Source: Diplonema papillatum (lineage: Eukaryota; Euglenozoa; Diplonemea; Diplonemida; Diplonemidae). Taken from it: 64,000 nt of DNA. Under the pieces are notes generated by a model, which ran no database searches, had not been told where the DNA came from, and saw only the letters and a list, made by a program, of their open reading frames with translations. The stretch's first letter is position 1, and every line of letters begins with the position of its first letter. Below are positions 32,765-43,621 of the stretch, piece after piece. The position numbers and the translations under genes are program-made. Location of the stretch: assembly GCA_030068145.1 (NCBI GenBank), contig JAPJBO010000304.1, positions 174,737 through 238,736 on the forward strand, written 5' to 3'.

Positions 32765-33425
32765 ATGGGAAGATATCCTTTGTGCTCTGAGTGTCGTAAG
32801 AGTGGTGGTAAGAGGATCGGCGGGTACCTTGGTTGTTGGCCATTGGTGGTTTCGGCCATTGTCCACATACCTTACTTACGGTAGGCCCTCCTTTTTTAAG
32901 GGGGCTTTTTTTCTTAAATTTTTGGAGAAGGGGGAGATGCTAGACTGTGTACGTGCGCGCGCGTGTGTGTTTGATGAAGCTGTTTTGCCTTGTTGTTTTT
33001 GGTGCGTTTACTCTGATTCCAAGCTTATTTTCCCCCCCGCCGCAAAACCCCAGGAAGACAGTGGCGACGGGGTAAAATAGGGGGGGGGCAAAGCAGAGAC
33101 GGGGTATTTTTTGGTTCGTGTTGAAAGAGAGACGATGAGAAACGCTGATGGGTTTGCTGAATCTCTTGGTTGATGCTCGCATCCGTCTTTCTGATGAAGC
33201 GACGAGATTTAAGGCCCGTCAGAGAGAGAAAGAGAGGAATCTTCTTTGTTGTGTTTCCGACGATCCCGTGGGGGGATTTCTTTTTTTTCATTATTCGGGT
33301 TTTCGAGATTTCAAGAGACGTGGCCACCCCTTCCCATATGTATGCTCGAAACCTACGCGGATAGGGGGGGAGGAAGGCTAACGATGCGCGTGGGGGGGGG
33401 GGAGAGGGGGGGGGGGGCAAGGCGC

Positions 33426-33605
33426 TTACGACAGCGGATGGAGCAGGATGTGGCCATCGGGGCACTTGCTATCGCAGCAGAACGGTGAGTCTGTTCGTTC
33501 TGTGCACTCGCCGTTCCTTGCACTGCACCGGAACGCCACGCCTCCCATGTTACAAGATTCAAGTCTCCACTCCTTGCCTGGGGCTGCTTCTCGATCGTAT
33601 CGCAC
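33426..33605 (-). CDS. Cysteine-rich last exon, paralogue 2
   Basis: The acceptor GCAACTAACGCGACAG is nearly that of the copy at 29970-30146. The 59-residue exon reads VRYDREAAPGKEWRLESCNM, FRCSARNGECTERTDSPFCC, CPDGH and ends HPLS-TAA, with every cysteine of paralogue 1 kept. A long pyrimidine tract lies upstream. The two copies are 3.4 kb apart in the same orientation, a local duplication. A Cys-rich disulphide module is inferred; I do not recognise it. Confidence 0.65.
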   Translation of the reverse strand: MRYDREAAPGKEWRLESCNMGGVAFRCSARNGECTERTDSPFCCDSKCPDGHILLHPLS

Positions 33606-34349
33606 CTGTCGCGTTAGTTGCGCTGACCGAGTGAAGCGTAAGGGGTACAAAAGGAGGATACGACTGGAGGGGGGTTGCAAGAACAGAAGAAAAAGAATCG
33701 GGAAGGTGTGGCTGACATTCTTTGATCCTGTTGGTTCGGGCTAGTTCAGGAGTGCTACCTTTTACCGGGATACTACTAGTCGTAGAAGCCAGCCCCACCC
33801 CGAATTCTTCTGGTGTCGATTCGAGGTGGTCGTGCTCATTTAGCCATGCGTCTTGCTCCTATTCCCTCAGTAAACTGCAAGAATGGATATGTGCAACACC
33901 GCACTGTGCGCGGTGCGTTTCGGTCCTTTAAGCCATGAACACAAGGCTGACCATCATCAGCGCGGAACCTGAGTGTCTGCGGGACAGGACAGCGGTTTGA
34001 GTCTGGTTGTCAGGAGGTTGTTCGTAGCTCGTCACAGCCAGGACCGTGCTACCAGAACACAGGCGAATCAGGTGAAAAACTCAGGGCCCCAGCCCTGGTT
34101 GTGACTGCGACTCGCTAGGCAGCACTAACGTGTCTTATTCTTGCGGCGGGGGGATCAACAGTTTTATGTTTCGGCCGAACAATGCCACTCGTGCATTTTT
34201 GATGCTAGCATCGAGTGTTCTTCGAAGAACAGACCCGTCGCTAAATCGAGATTTCCATCGGTTCCTGGGAGCCTCCTTCCCCCCCCCCCCCCCCAATATG
34301 GGAACGATGGAACCATATTTATGTCGCTTCTCTCTGGGCCCGCTAGCAG

Positions 34350-34484
34350 CCGACGGACCTCTTCGTGATGCCAACACGGGGGGAGAATCTTGGAGAGACA
34401 CCAGCAGCCACTACACGTCCTATGTGGATGCATCCACCAGCACTGTAGTCCTACGAGCGGCCTCAACCCTCCAGTGTCGCGGTG
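34350..34484 (+). CDS. Possible 135-bp internal exon
   Basis: Bounded by CCCGCTAGCAG and GGTG|GTAAGC, reading DGPLRDANTGGESWRDTSSH, YTSYVDASTSTVVLRAAS and LQCRG with no stop. The alternating hydrophobic pattern of the middle suggests beta strands. Support is limited to splice-like edges and composition. Confidence 0.25.
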
Positions 34485-35159
34485 GTAAGCAACAGCATGA
34501 TCTGCCGACCGGAATCCCCGGTACTGCGGTTGATTCCCCAGATGAATCTGCGGAAAAGATAGTGCGTGCTGATGACGTACTGATTTCAGCACGTACACGT
34601 ACTGATTCAGCATGTGTGCAAAAAGAAAGTAAGAAAAGAAACGCGCTGCAATCAGTACGTTCAGCATGCTGAATGTAAGGCCTGACATGACAAGGCACCT
34701 CGGAAACTCTGAAGGAATGTGGAAACGGGGGGTTTGCCTAGTGCGCGAATGGGTTGAACGTGGAGCGCCGTGTGGCGTATTAATAGCCTCTTTAACACGA
34801 CAACAAAAAATTGGCCATAAAGGGGCATACCGCAAGGAAGTGCTGGTGTCCGTTGGCTTCGAGGGTCATTTTGCTGATGCCAGTTCTCGTTCCTGCTCTG
34901 AAGAGTGCCATCTCGCCCGGCGTAATGTGCAACTGTGTGTGTGTGTTTGTGTCATCTCAGTAATTTGTACCCCTGAGCGGAGTCTAGCCGAGTGTGTGTA
35001 TGTGTGTGTGTGTCTTGAAGTGCATGGCTTAACCCCTTGCGGACGAAGGGGCAAAATCTTAGTTTCGAGTTCATGCGCTACTTGCCTCATGTATGTTTGA
35101 TGCTAGCATCAAGTCTTCTTCGCGGGAATGCAGAGTCTTGGTACCCGTTCGTCCCGTTC

Positions 35160-35222
35160 AACAATTACGGTATTCGACAAATCGAAACACAGGTGTTATT
35201 ATTCGACCCCCCCCCTTTGTAA
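35160..35222 (+). mobile_element. Poly-G/TCGAATA MITE, truncated copy
   Basis: TATTCGACAAATCGAAACAC followed by AGGTGTTATTATTCGACCC and a C run matches one end of the 168-bp element at 21829 and 57338. On the minus strand its GGGGGTCGAATAA gives the final codons and stop of the secreted-protein gene. Confidence 0.6.
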
Positions 35223-38200
35223 AGGTAAGGGGCACACGTGGTGGGTATGCCCGCCGCCGCTGAGCTCCAGCTCGACGCCGAACTCCGTGTCGCGGGTCTC
35301 CGCGATGATCTGCGTGACGTGTTCGCTGTGACGGCCCATGATCAGCTCCTCCATCGCTTTGATCTCCTTGTACATCGTCGACCCGTGCTCGTGCACCGGG
35401 AAGATCGGGTACCGCTGGCGCACGTTCTTCAGGTCGCCCATCGGCGGGAGCTGGATGAACGTTCCGGACGCGCGGACGGCGTGCGAGTTCCCGTCTTTGT
35501 CGAGCACCATCGTCGAGCCGCCGGAAGTGTCCGCATCGTCGATCTCGTCGAGGTCGCCGAAGAAGGCGGTCGGCGTCCGGTAGAACGTGTCTTGGCGAGT
35601 TCCGTTGAAGGGGCGCGCGGGGATCCCGTGCCTGTTGATAGAGTGAAGGTTCGCTTAGAGGAATCCGGGATGTTTAGAGTGAAGGTTTGCTTAGATGAAT
35701 CCGGTATGTTTAGAGTGAAGGTTCTCTTAGAGGAATCCGGGATGTTTAGAGTGAAGGTTTGCTTAGATGAATCCGGGATGTTTAGATGAATCTGGGATGT
35801 TTAGAAGGTTTGCTTAGATGAATCTGGGATGTTTAGATGAATCTGGGATGTTAGAGTGATGATTTGCTTAGAGGAATCCGGGGTGTTAAGAAGGTTTGCT
35901 TAAATGAATCCAGGTTGTTTAGAGTGAAGGTTCGCTTTGAGGAATCGGGGATGTTTAGAGTAAAGGTTTGCTCAGATGAATCCCCGATGTTGAGAGTGAA
36001 GCGTCGCTTTGAGGAATCCGGGATGTTTAGAGGCAAGGTTTGCTTTGAGGAATCCGGGATGTTTAGAGCGAAGGTGTGCTCAAATGAATCCGGGGTGTTT
36101 AGAGTGAAGGTTCACTTTCAGTGAATCCGGGGTGTCTAGAGTGAAGGCTCGCTTTCAGGACTCCGGGATGTTTAGAGCGAAGGTTCGCCTAGATGAATCC
36201 GGAATTTTAGAGTGAAGGTGTGTTCAAATGAATCCGGGGTGTTTAGAGTGAAGGTTCACTTTCAGTGAATCCGGGGTGTCTAGAGTGAAGGCTCGCTTAC
36301 AGGACTCCGGGATGTTTAGAGCGAAGGTTCGCCTAGATGAATCCGGAATTTTAGAGTGAAGGTGTGTTCAAATGAATCCGGGGTGTTTAGAGTGAAGGTT
36401 CGCTTTGAGTGTCCAAGTGGAGGTTCGCTTAGATGAATCCGGGATGTTTAGAGTGAAGGTTCGTTTTGAGGAACGACGCCTTCTGTGTGGTGTGGACATA
36501 GATATGTCTTCAAGTTGAGGGCTTTGAGGCTGAATCGAAGTATAGCCTGGATGTGTGTGTGCATCTCGAAAATGGGGACAGACCTGTTGTTTCTCACTTC
36601 TCTGTACTCCGGCGACGACGGGTTGGCGTGGTAATTGATGTTGTACGGGTTCCACGAGCCGAGCGGGGTGAGGTACACTACCTCGAGGGGGATGGCGTAC
36701 GACCACCGCTGCGTCCAGCACTTCTGGTACTCACACTTGTTGACCTTCCACGCGCACTTCGCGCTGCTCGCGCCGCCGGTGACTTCCGACGCGTTCCAGC
36801 TGCGGAGCGCGCTGCACTCGTCGTAGCTGTGTACGACCTTGCAGTAGTTCGTCCGCTCGGCGTCGTTGTCGTCGCCCATCTTCGGGTCTGGCAGCTTCGC
36901 GCAAACCGACTGGGGGGACACTTTCGAGTGCGTAGTCTGCGCAGCGAACAGCATGTCGTTGAACGCCCGCTTCCGCTGCCTCCGCCCCATCGCATCGGCC
37001 TCGAGCAGAGAGTAGTACCGAGAATACCGCGCTGTGTTCATCGGCTCGCCGTCGTTGTAGGTCCCCGTCACCGACCCGAAGCTCGCGTCCTTCAGGAACG
37101 CGTTCGGTCCGCTGAACCCGGAGATTTCGGACATCAGCTCGTCCATGAACTCGTACCGGGTTTTACCCTTCGGAAACGACCTGTTTTTTAGAGTTATAGT
37201 TCGCTTGAGAATCCGGGATATTAGAGTCTCCGGGTGTACGTCGAAATGGGTTCTTTTAAAGCTACCGGAAAAAAAATATTGGATAGGAAAAACATCCGAA
37301 AACTTCTGGGATGGCCATTTTATCCAAAATACTTTCCTATCCAAACTTTTTTCTTTCATGTCCAAATATTTTTTCCGGTCCGATTAGTGTTCAAGGCGAT
37401 TTTCCAGTTGTTAAGTCCAGAACGTATTCCCCCGCCCTCTAACTCTGGTTCCCCCCCCCGCGCCTCATGAGCCACGAAATCCGAGGCTGAGAGCGCTTTG
37501 GACGCTCCGACCCAGCGGGTCTGGGTCTCGGCTCGCGGCCGGTACGGAAGCAACGGGGACGCTGATGGTTCGATTCGCAGAAGGAAAAGCGCTTGCGGAT
37601 GGAACCGTTTCTTGCGCCCTCATCATATTTTCGCCCACCCGTCGATGTACTGCTTTGTTGTCGCGGTGTTGGCCCATTTATTCGGGGTCGAGGTCAAGTG
37701 GAACCCCTTCGTGTCTGCGACCTGGGGAATGATCCGGCTCGTTTTCCCCGCAAAGATCACTTGGTAGGGGGTGGTCCCACCAGTCACAACAGTACGTGGT
37801 TGTGCTTCCGACACCACTTCCGAGCCCATTCTGTGCTAAGTTCTGATTAGATGACTGGCAACCCAGTAGTTCGGGCGACGGTCACGCGCGCAAGCACGCT
37901 CACGAGCGAGTAAGTGACAGCGGCCCCGTTCGTTCGTTTTCGCTCGATCAGTTCTAAAAGGACCACGGTCTCCTTTTTTCTTAATGACAATGGACGGCCT
38001 CACTCGGCCAAATGTTCCGTTATATCCAAAATATTTCGAGACTGGAGGTCCTATGAACATGCAATGTGAATAGCCTCTATTCGAGCCAACCCCACTTTTA
38101 AAAGTGTATTGTTTTTGAACTAGATAATAGCGCGGAGCTGGCTTTTTCTCCCCCTGGGAAAATGTATATGGGTGGCAGAGTGAGCGGGTGTCGGCCTTCA

Positions 38201-41143
38201 GGCCGGTGTGTCCGGGTTCAAACCCCGCCCATGACACTTTTCCGGTCGAAGATTATTTCGAGGTTTGCTGTCGTTTCGGTGCCTGATGTGCCCGAAATTT
38301 GCGTTTTTTGCGGAGTTTCTCAGCCCCCCGGAGAAATACCGGAGGGGGGGGCGGCGGGAAAAGGCTGCCCCAGGGCGGCCCCCCCCCGTGCTGGGCCCCG
38401 GGTACGAGGCCAAACTTTACACCCGAACTTAGCTTCGCCCGGACTTTGTTTCGCCCGAACTTAGCTTCACCCGAGCTTTGCTTCGCCCGAACTTTGCTTC
38501 ACCTAACTTTGCTCACCCGAACTTAGCTTCGCCCGAACTTTGTTTCGCCCGAACTTTGTTTCGCCCGAACTTTGTTTCGCCCGAACTTTGTTTCGCCCGA
38601 ACTTTGTTTCGCCCGAACTTTGTTTCGCCCGAACTTTGTTTCGCCCGAACTTAGCTTCACCCGAACTTTGCTTCACCCGAACTTAGCTTCGCCGAACTTT
38701 GTTTCGCCCGATCTTAGCTTCACCAGAACGTCCGAACTTTGCTTCACCGAGAACTTAGCTTCGCCCGGACTTTGTTTCGCCCGAACTTAGCTTTCGCCCG
38801 AACTTTGCTTCACCAGAACTTTGCTCACCCGAACTTAGCTTCGCCCGAACTTTGCTTCACCAGAACTTTGCTCACCCGAACTTAGCTTCGCCCGGACTTT
38901 GTTTCGCCCGAACTTAGCTTCACCTTCGCCCGAACTTTGCTTCACCAGAACTTTGCTCACCCGAACTTAGCTTCGCCCGAACTTTGCTTCGCCCGAACTT
39001 TGTTTCGCCCGAACTTAGCTTCACCCGAACTTTGCTTCACCAGAACTTAGCATTTCCCGAACTTAGCTTCGCCCGAACTTTGCTGTTCCCCGAACTTTAA
39101 CTGCTGCCTCCAGTCTCGCCACGCGCCGGCCTTAGCCGAGCGCACGTACTTCCTATCCAAATATCTTTCCGAAGACGGTATTCTTTGTTTTTTTCTTCTG
39201 TGTTTGGATAGGTACCAGGGAAAGCCTGCTACACGGGAGCCAAGCTTCACGTGTTCGGCGGTACTGCAGAGCCACGGGCCTACGGGTCAAGTGGCTCGGC
39301 GTGGGGCCCGGCGCTTGCGCTGAACACAAGCTCGTCGAGAAGGTCAGCCGCAGGGCAGAGCGGACGGGGTTGTGGCACTGTGCTGCCTCCGACTCAAGCT
39401 TTGCAAGCTGTGGTTGACCGTCACGTTCCTGGACCAGGAGCGGCCTTTTTCTTTTTTTTTCTTCTTTCTTCTTCTTTCTTCTGTGGTTGACCGTCACGCT
39501 CCTGGACCCGGAGCAGCCTTTTTGTGTTTCCGACGATCCCGTGGGACGTACAGACTGGTGTCTTTCGACCTTTGTTTGTTTTGTGAGGTTCAGCTACATG
39601 GTCGGTGGGCGGGGGGAGGGCTGGGATAAGAAGCTTTCCTGTATAGGGCTAGACGTTAACTCATGCTTGAGCCAGGATGCCCACTCTGCTGCCTTTACGC
39701 TGGGCTCTTAGTTATTTTTTTCTTTTCTTATACAGAAGCGCCAGCTTAAAAGGAAATGCTCGACGATGCTGCCCGACAAAGAACAAAAGGAATCCCAAGT
39801 GCTGTAACTACCGAACCACGTGTTGAACGGACATGAGGTCATGCGGGTCTACCCCTCACACGACAAATCACACAAACACAACAGGTCAACGTCCTGAGTG
39901 AGAAAACAACACATGGCGGTGTAAGCGAGGACGAAACAGATTGTGTTTGTATTGTACTTTGCCCCTCTTCCTCTATAATTCCTCCCTTCCATTCGGGAGC
40001 TACGTCGAGTGTTTCTTTTTCCTTCTTTCTTCTTCTTTTGGAAGGGGGGAACGTTGCGGCAGACCTGTTCGGCCTCCAGCTGGCCGACGGCGTCGGGTCG
40101 ACGTCGAAGACCGCACGCGCGGTGTTGCCGAGGGTTTCACGGGTGACGGGCTTAGCCTCGGCCATCTGCATGTGGAGGTCGTTGCGCACTCGGAACCGCG
40201 ATGTGGGCAGATCATCCTTCAGCTTCTTGCACGACACCCGGTAGAACCACTGCGCGAGCACCGGCTCGAAGGTGTTGCCGCTCTCCGGCTTCCGCATGTC
40301 GCGCACCGTCGTCGGGAGAATCGGCAGGTTCTCCTCGTTGTTCTTCTGCCCGTTGTTCGCGAGGTACGCGGTCTTCTCGTTGAGCTCCGCCCATGTCTCC
40401 GCGTCGATGTGGTGGCGTTCCGACGCGAAAGGCTCCGCCACTTCATTCGACGCCTCGGTCCAGGTCCCCTCGAGGTAGCACATAATCGCCGGGAAGTACG
40501 GCTTGTAGTCTCGGTGCTTGTCGTCCTGCTCGTGGAAAGCGCGAAAGTACTCTCGCATCTCCTTCATCTGCGCGGTCACGTTCCCTGCGTTGAGGACTGA
40601 AGGCGGGACTGGCGGGTGCTCGATGGCCTTCGCCCTCGGCGGCCACGTCGAGATGTATTCTGCGGCGGAAATTGTGTCGTCGGCTTCGGCCAACGAGTAG
40701 TCATTGTGCCTCGTGGTGAACTGCACGCCGTTGAGGACCGCTCCGAATTCGCCAATGCCGACGGTATGGTGCGTGTTCGCGTGGTTGTGGATGGCCGCTG
40801 CGCCCTGCTGAGAGAAGGACGTCGTGTAAAACGGGTCCGTCCCCTGATTGTACGACCGGACGAGCGTGAGCCCCGACTGGCCCTGCGACCGCACCCGCTC
40901 GGCGGTCCGGTGCTCGAAGGCGATCATCTGCCGCCCGAGGGCGGCAACCGTGCCGTGGAGCACTTCGGTGGTCTGCTTCTCGGCGCCCATCGTCTGCTCG
41001 AGGGCCGTCAGCCGGCTTTGCAGGTCGAGCAGCATCGTCAGCTGCGACGCCACAGTGGTCTCCAGCGCCGCCACCCGGTCCAGCAGCAACGCGTGACCGG
41101 ATCCGGCGAGCGCGATGCACAACAGCAGCGAGGAAACTCGCAT
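35199..41143 (-). CDS. Secreted coiled-coil protein, 702 residues, three exons
   Basis: Exons 40065-41143, 36584-37180 and 35199-35631 join with GT/AG borders (all AACAG|G), all in phase 2, giving 2109 bp including stop. The start is a clear signal peptide (MRVSSLLLCIALAGSGHA) followed by ~65 residues of coiled coil (LDRVAALETTVASQLTMLLD...), then one large conserved-looking domain with YNQGTDPFYTTSFSQQGAAA, GVQFTTRHNDYSL, MCYLEGTWTEAS, YEFMDELMSEISG, RWSYAIPLEVVYLTPLGSWN and YPIFPVHEHGSTMYKEIKAM. I recall similar uncharacterised secreted proteins in marine invertebrates; function unknown, extracellular location inferred. Intron 1 (2.9 kb) holds a SINE and two dispersed repeats; intron 2 (0.95 kb) is mostly a 36-bp array. 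The last codons and the TAA are supplied by a MITE end. Confidence 0.8.
35640..36470 (+). repeat. 36-bp tandem array in intron 2 of the secreted-protein gene
   Basis: About 22 diverged units of TTTAGAGTGAAGGTTCGCTTA plus GATGAATCCGGGATG. Each is a truncated version of the dispersed ~60-bp motif. A 128-bp higher-order unit is visible (36070-36200 repeated at 36200-36330). The array fills most of the intron and ends 9 bp before the exon-3 acceptor. Confidence 0.9.
37184..37262 (+). repeat. Dispersed motif abutting the exon-2 acceptor
   Basis: TTTTTTAGAGTTATAGTTCGC, then TTGAGAATCCGGGATATTAG and AGTCTCCGGGTG, followed by TCGAAATGGGTTCTTTTAAAG. The first T lies 1 bp from the CAG acceptor of exon 2. 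The copy at 58902-58983 is almost identical including the trailing 20 bp. Confidence 0.85.
38036..39151 (+). mobile_element. tRNA-derived SINE with internal minisatellite, copy 2
   Basis: Same ends and box A/box B block (38164-38230) as copy 1, but the CCCGAACTTTG minisatellite is expanded to ~650 bp. Flanks share TATCCAAAATATTT upstream and TATCCAAATATCTTT downstream, a possible imperfect target duplication. It lies in intron 1 of the secreted-protein gene. Confidence 0.75.
39205..39450 (-). repeat. Inverted partner of the 6590-6860 repeat
   Basis: Reverse complement of 6590-6860 from CCAGGGAAAGCCTGCTACAC to TGACCGTCACGTTCCTGGAC, followed by a T/C tract and a second GTGGTTGACCGTCACGxTCC. 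Confidence 0.7.
39733..40015 (+). repeat. Dispersed repeat family A, second copy
   Basis: Closely matches 772-1075. It ends about 50 bp from the exon-1 donor of the secreted-protein gene, inside intron 1. Confidence 0.7.
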
Positions 41144-41209
41144 CGTTCAAGTGTAGGTTGGTGTGTTGTTATTACTTTAATTTGGGTATTGTCCTGGTGT
41201 ACTTTTTGT

Positions 41210-43030
41210 TAGTTCGCTGGAGGATCCGGGGTTTCAAGTCTCCGGGCGGGGGTACTTAGAGTAAAAGTTGAGGCGGGGCATTATAGCTTCACTCTTCTTC
41301 AGATTCGCAGATATGCTACCGTGCTGCTTTTGACTGCCTTCATGGCACCTGCACTTTCCTTCGCGCAATGCTTTGAGCTCCCATAAACCCCCTGAAGACT
41401 GCTTCCCTCCCGACTGGCCCTGCGACCGCACGCGCTCGGCGGTCCGGTGCTCGAAGGCGATCATCTGCCGCCCGAGGGCGGAGACCGTGCCGTGGAGCAC
41501 TTCGGTGGTCTGCTTCTCGGCGCCCATCGTCTGCTCGAGGGCCGTCAGCCGGCTTTGCAGGTCGAGCAGCATCGTCAGCTGCGACGCCACGGTGGTCTCC
41601 AACGCCGCCACCCCGTCCAGCAGCAACGCGTGACCGGATCCGGCGAGCGCGATGACACAACAGCAGCGAGGAAACTCGCATCGTTCAAGTGTAGGTTGGT
41701 GTGCTGTTATTACTTTTATTTGGGTATTGCCCTGGTGTACTTTTTGTTCGCGAACTTCAACTTACCGCGTGCTTGTGGTGATTGGTAGGTTTTCTAGAGC
41801 GCCTGTTTTTTTAGAGTGCCAGTTCGCTGGAGGATCCGGGGTTTTAAGTCTCCGGGCGGGGGTATTTAGAGTGAAAGTTGAGGCGGGGCATTATAGCTTC
41901 ACTCTTCTTCAGATTTGCAGATATACTACCGTGCTGCTTTGACTGCCTTCATGGGCACCTGCACTTTCCTTCGCGCAATGCTTTGAGCTCCCATAAACCC
42001 CCTGAAGACTGCTTCCCTCCCGACTGGCCCTGCGACCGCACCCGCTCGGCGGTCCGGTGCTCGAAGGCGATCATCTGCCGCCCGAGGGCGGAGACCGTGC
42101 TGTGGAGCACTTCGGTGGTCTGCTTCTCGGCGCCCATCGTCTGCTCGAGGGCCGTCAGCCGGCTTTGCAGGTCGAGCAGCATCGTCAGCTGCGACGCCAC
42201 GGTGGTCTCCAACGCCGCCACCCCGTCCAGCAGCAACGCGTGACCGGATCCGGCGAGCGCGATGACACAACAGCAGCGAGGAAACTCGCATCGTTCAAGT
42301 GTAGGTTGGTGTGCTGTTATTACTTTTATTTGGGTATTGCCCTGGTGTACTTTTTGTTCGCGAACTTCAACTTACCGCGTGCTTGTGGTGATTGGTAGGT
42401 TTTCTAGAGCGCCTGTTTTTTTAGAGTGCCAGTTCGCTGGAGGATCCGGGGTTTTAAGTCTCCGGGCGGGGGTATTTAGAGTGAAAGTTGAGGCGGGGCA
42501 TTGTAGCTTCACTCTTCTTCAGATTTGCAGATATACTACCGTGCTGCTTTGACTGCCTTCATGGGCACCTGCACTTTCCTTCGCGCAATGCTTTGAGCTC
42601 CCATAAACCCCCTGAAGACTGCTTCCCTCCCAACTGGCCCTGCGACCGCACGCGCTCGGCGGTCCGGTGCTCGAAGGCGATCATCTGCCGCCACGAGGGC
42701 GGCGACCGTGCCGTGGAGCACTTCGGTGGTCTGCTTCTCGGCGCCCATCGTCTGCTCGAGGGCCGTCAGCCGGCTTTGCAGGTCGAGCAGCATCGTCAGC
42801 TGCGACGCCACGGTGGTCTCCAACGCCGCCACCCGGTCCAGCAGCAACGCGTGACCGGATCCGGCGAGCGCGATGCACAACAGCAGCGAGGAAACTCGCA
42901 TCGTTCACGTGGAAGTTTGGTGTGTTGGTATTACTTTTATTTGACGGGTATTGTCCTGGTGTACTTTTTGTTCGCGAACTTCAACTTACCGCGTGCTTGT
43001 GGTGATTGGTAGGTTTTCCGGGGTGCTTGT
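41210..43030 (-). repeat. 610-bp tandem array of the secreted gene's first-exon start
   Basis: Three truncated units have start codons at 41681, 42291 and 42901, exactly 610 bp apart. Each repeats the upstream region, the signal peptide and coiled coil to about residue 92 (ERVRSQGQSG), then switches to an unrelated GGKQSSGGLWELKAL sequence and a copy of the dispersed motif. The 41681 and 42291 units carry a 1-base insertion after the ninth codon that breaks the signal peptide; the 42901 unit keeps the start but has an insertion before MIAFEHR. They cannot make the full protein. Confidence 0.85.
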
Positions 43031-43257
43031 CTTTTTTTAGAGTGTCAGTTCGCTTGAGGATCCGGGATTTTATTTCTCCGGGTGAGTTTTCGTTTTTAAG
43101 AGCGAAAGCTGAGGCGGGGGGTATCAGCTTCACTCTCTTCAGATTTGCAGACTCCGTCCCATATGCTATGGCAGTGTTTGGCTGCCTTCACGCAATGCTA
43201 CTTTTGAGCTCTCATAAATCCCCCTTTCCCTGAAGAGCTGCTCTAGCTGGAAAACAT

Positions 43258-43375
43258 GGTGTCATCGGCTTCGGCCTAGGAGTAGTCGTTGTGCCGGGCG
43301 GTGAACGGCACGTGCCTTTGAGCACCGCACCGAACTCGCCGATACCGACGGGTGCGGTGCGCTTGGCACCTGCAC
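43258..43375 (-). pseudogene. Fragment of the secreted-protein exon 1
   Basis: The stretch with GGCTTCGGCC and GTGCCGGGCGGTGAACGGCA matches 40676-40775, the part encoding the TVGIGEFGAVL..FTTRHNDYS region, but with mutations and indels. It lies past the end of the 610-bp array. Confidence 0.5.
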
Positions 43376-43496
43376 GTTCCTCCGCGCAATGCTACTTTTG
43401 GATTCACACCAACCCCTCCCCTCCAAGAACCCATCAGGTGGGGGTCAGCTGACGGTGGAAGCCTACACCCCATTCACTTGCACGAGTCGGCGTGGG

Positions 43497-43620
43497 GGCC
43501 TGTTCAACGTCCTTGTCAATGGCCTGCTCAACGTCCCTGTCAATGGCCTGTTCATGTTCAACGTCCTTGTCAATGACCTGTTCAACGTCCTTGTCAATGG
43601 CCTGTGCAACGTCCTTGTCA
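43497..43620 (+). repeat. 24-bp minisatellite, left cluster
   Basis: About five units of CAACGTCCTTGTCAATGGCC TGTT-type sequence. The same unit makes up the array at 47371-48075, so the two flank the reverse transcriptase element. Confidence 0.85.
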
Positions 43621-43621
43621 C

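Noticed and set aside
36553-37191. Plus-strand 212-codon frame opposite exon 2 of the secreted gene
   Set aside because: GC-rich third positions on the minus strand create this antisense frame; the minus frame joins its partner exons in phase.
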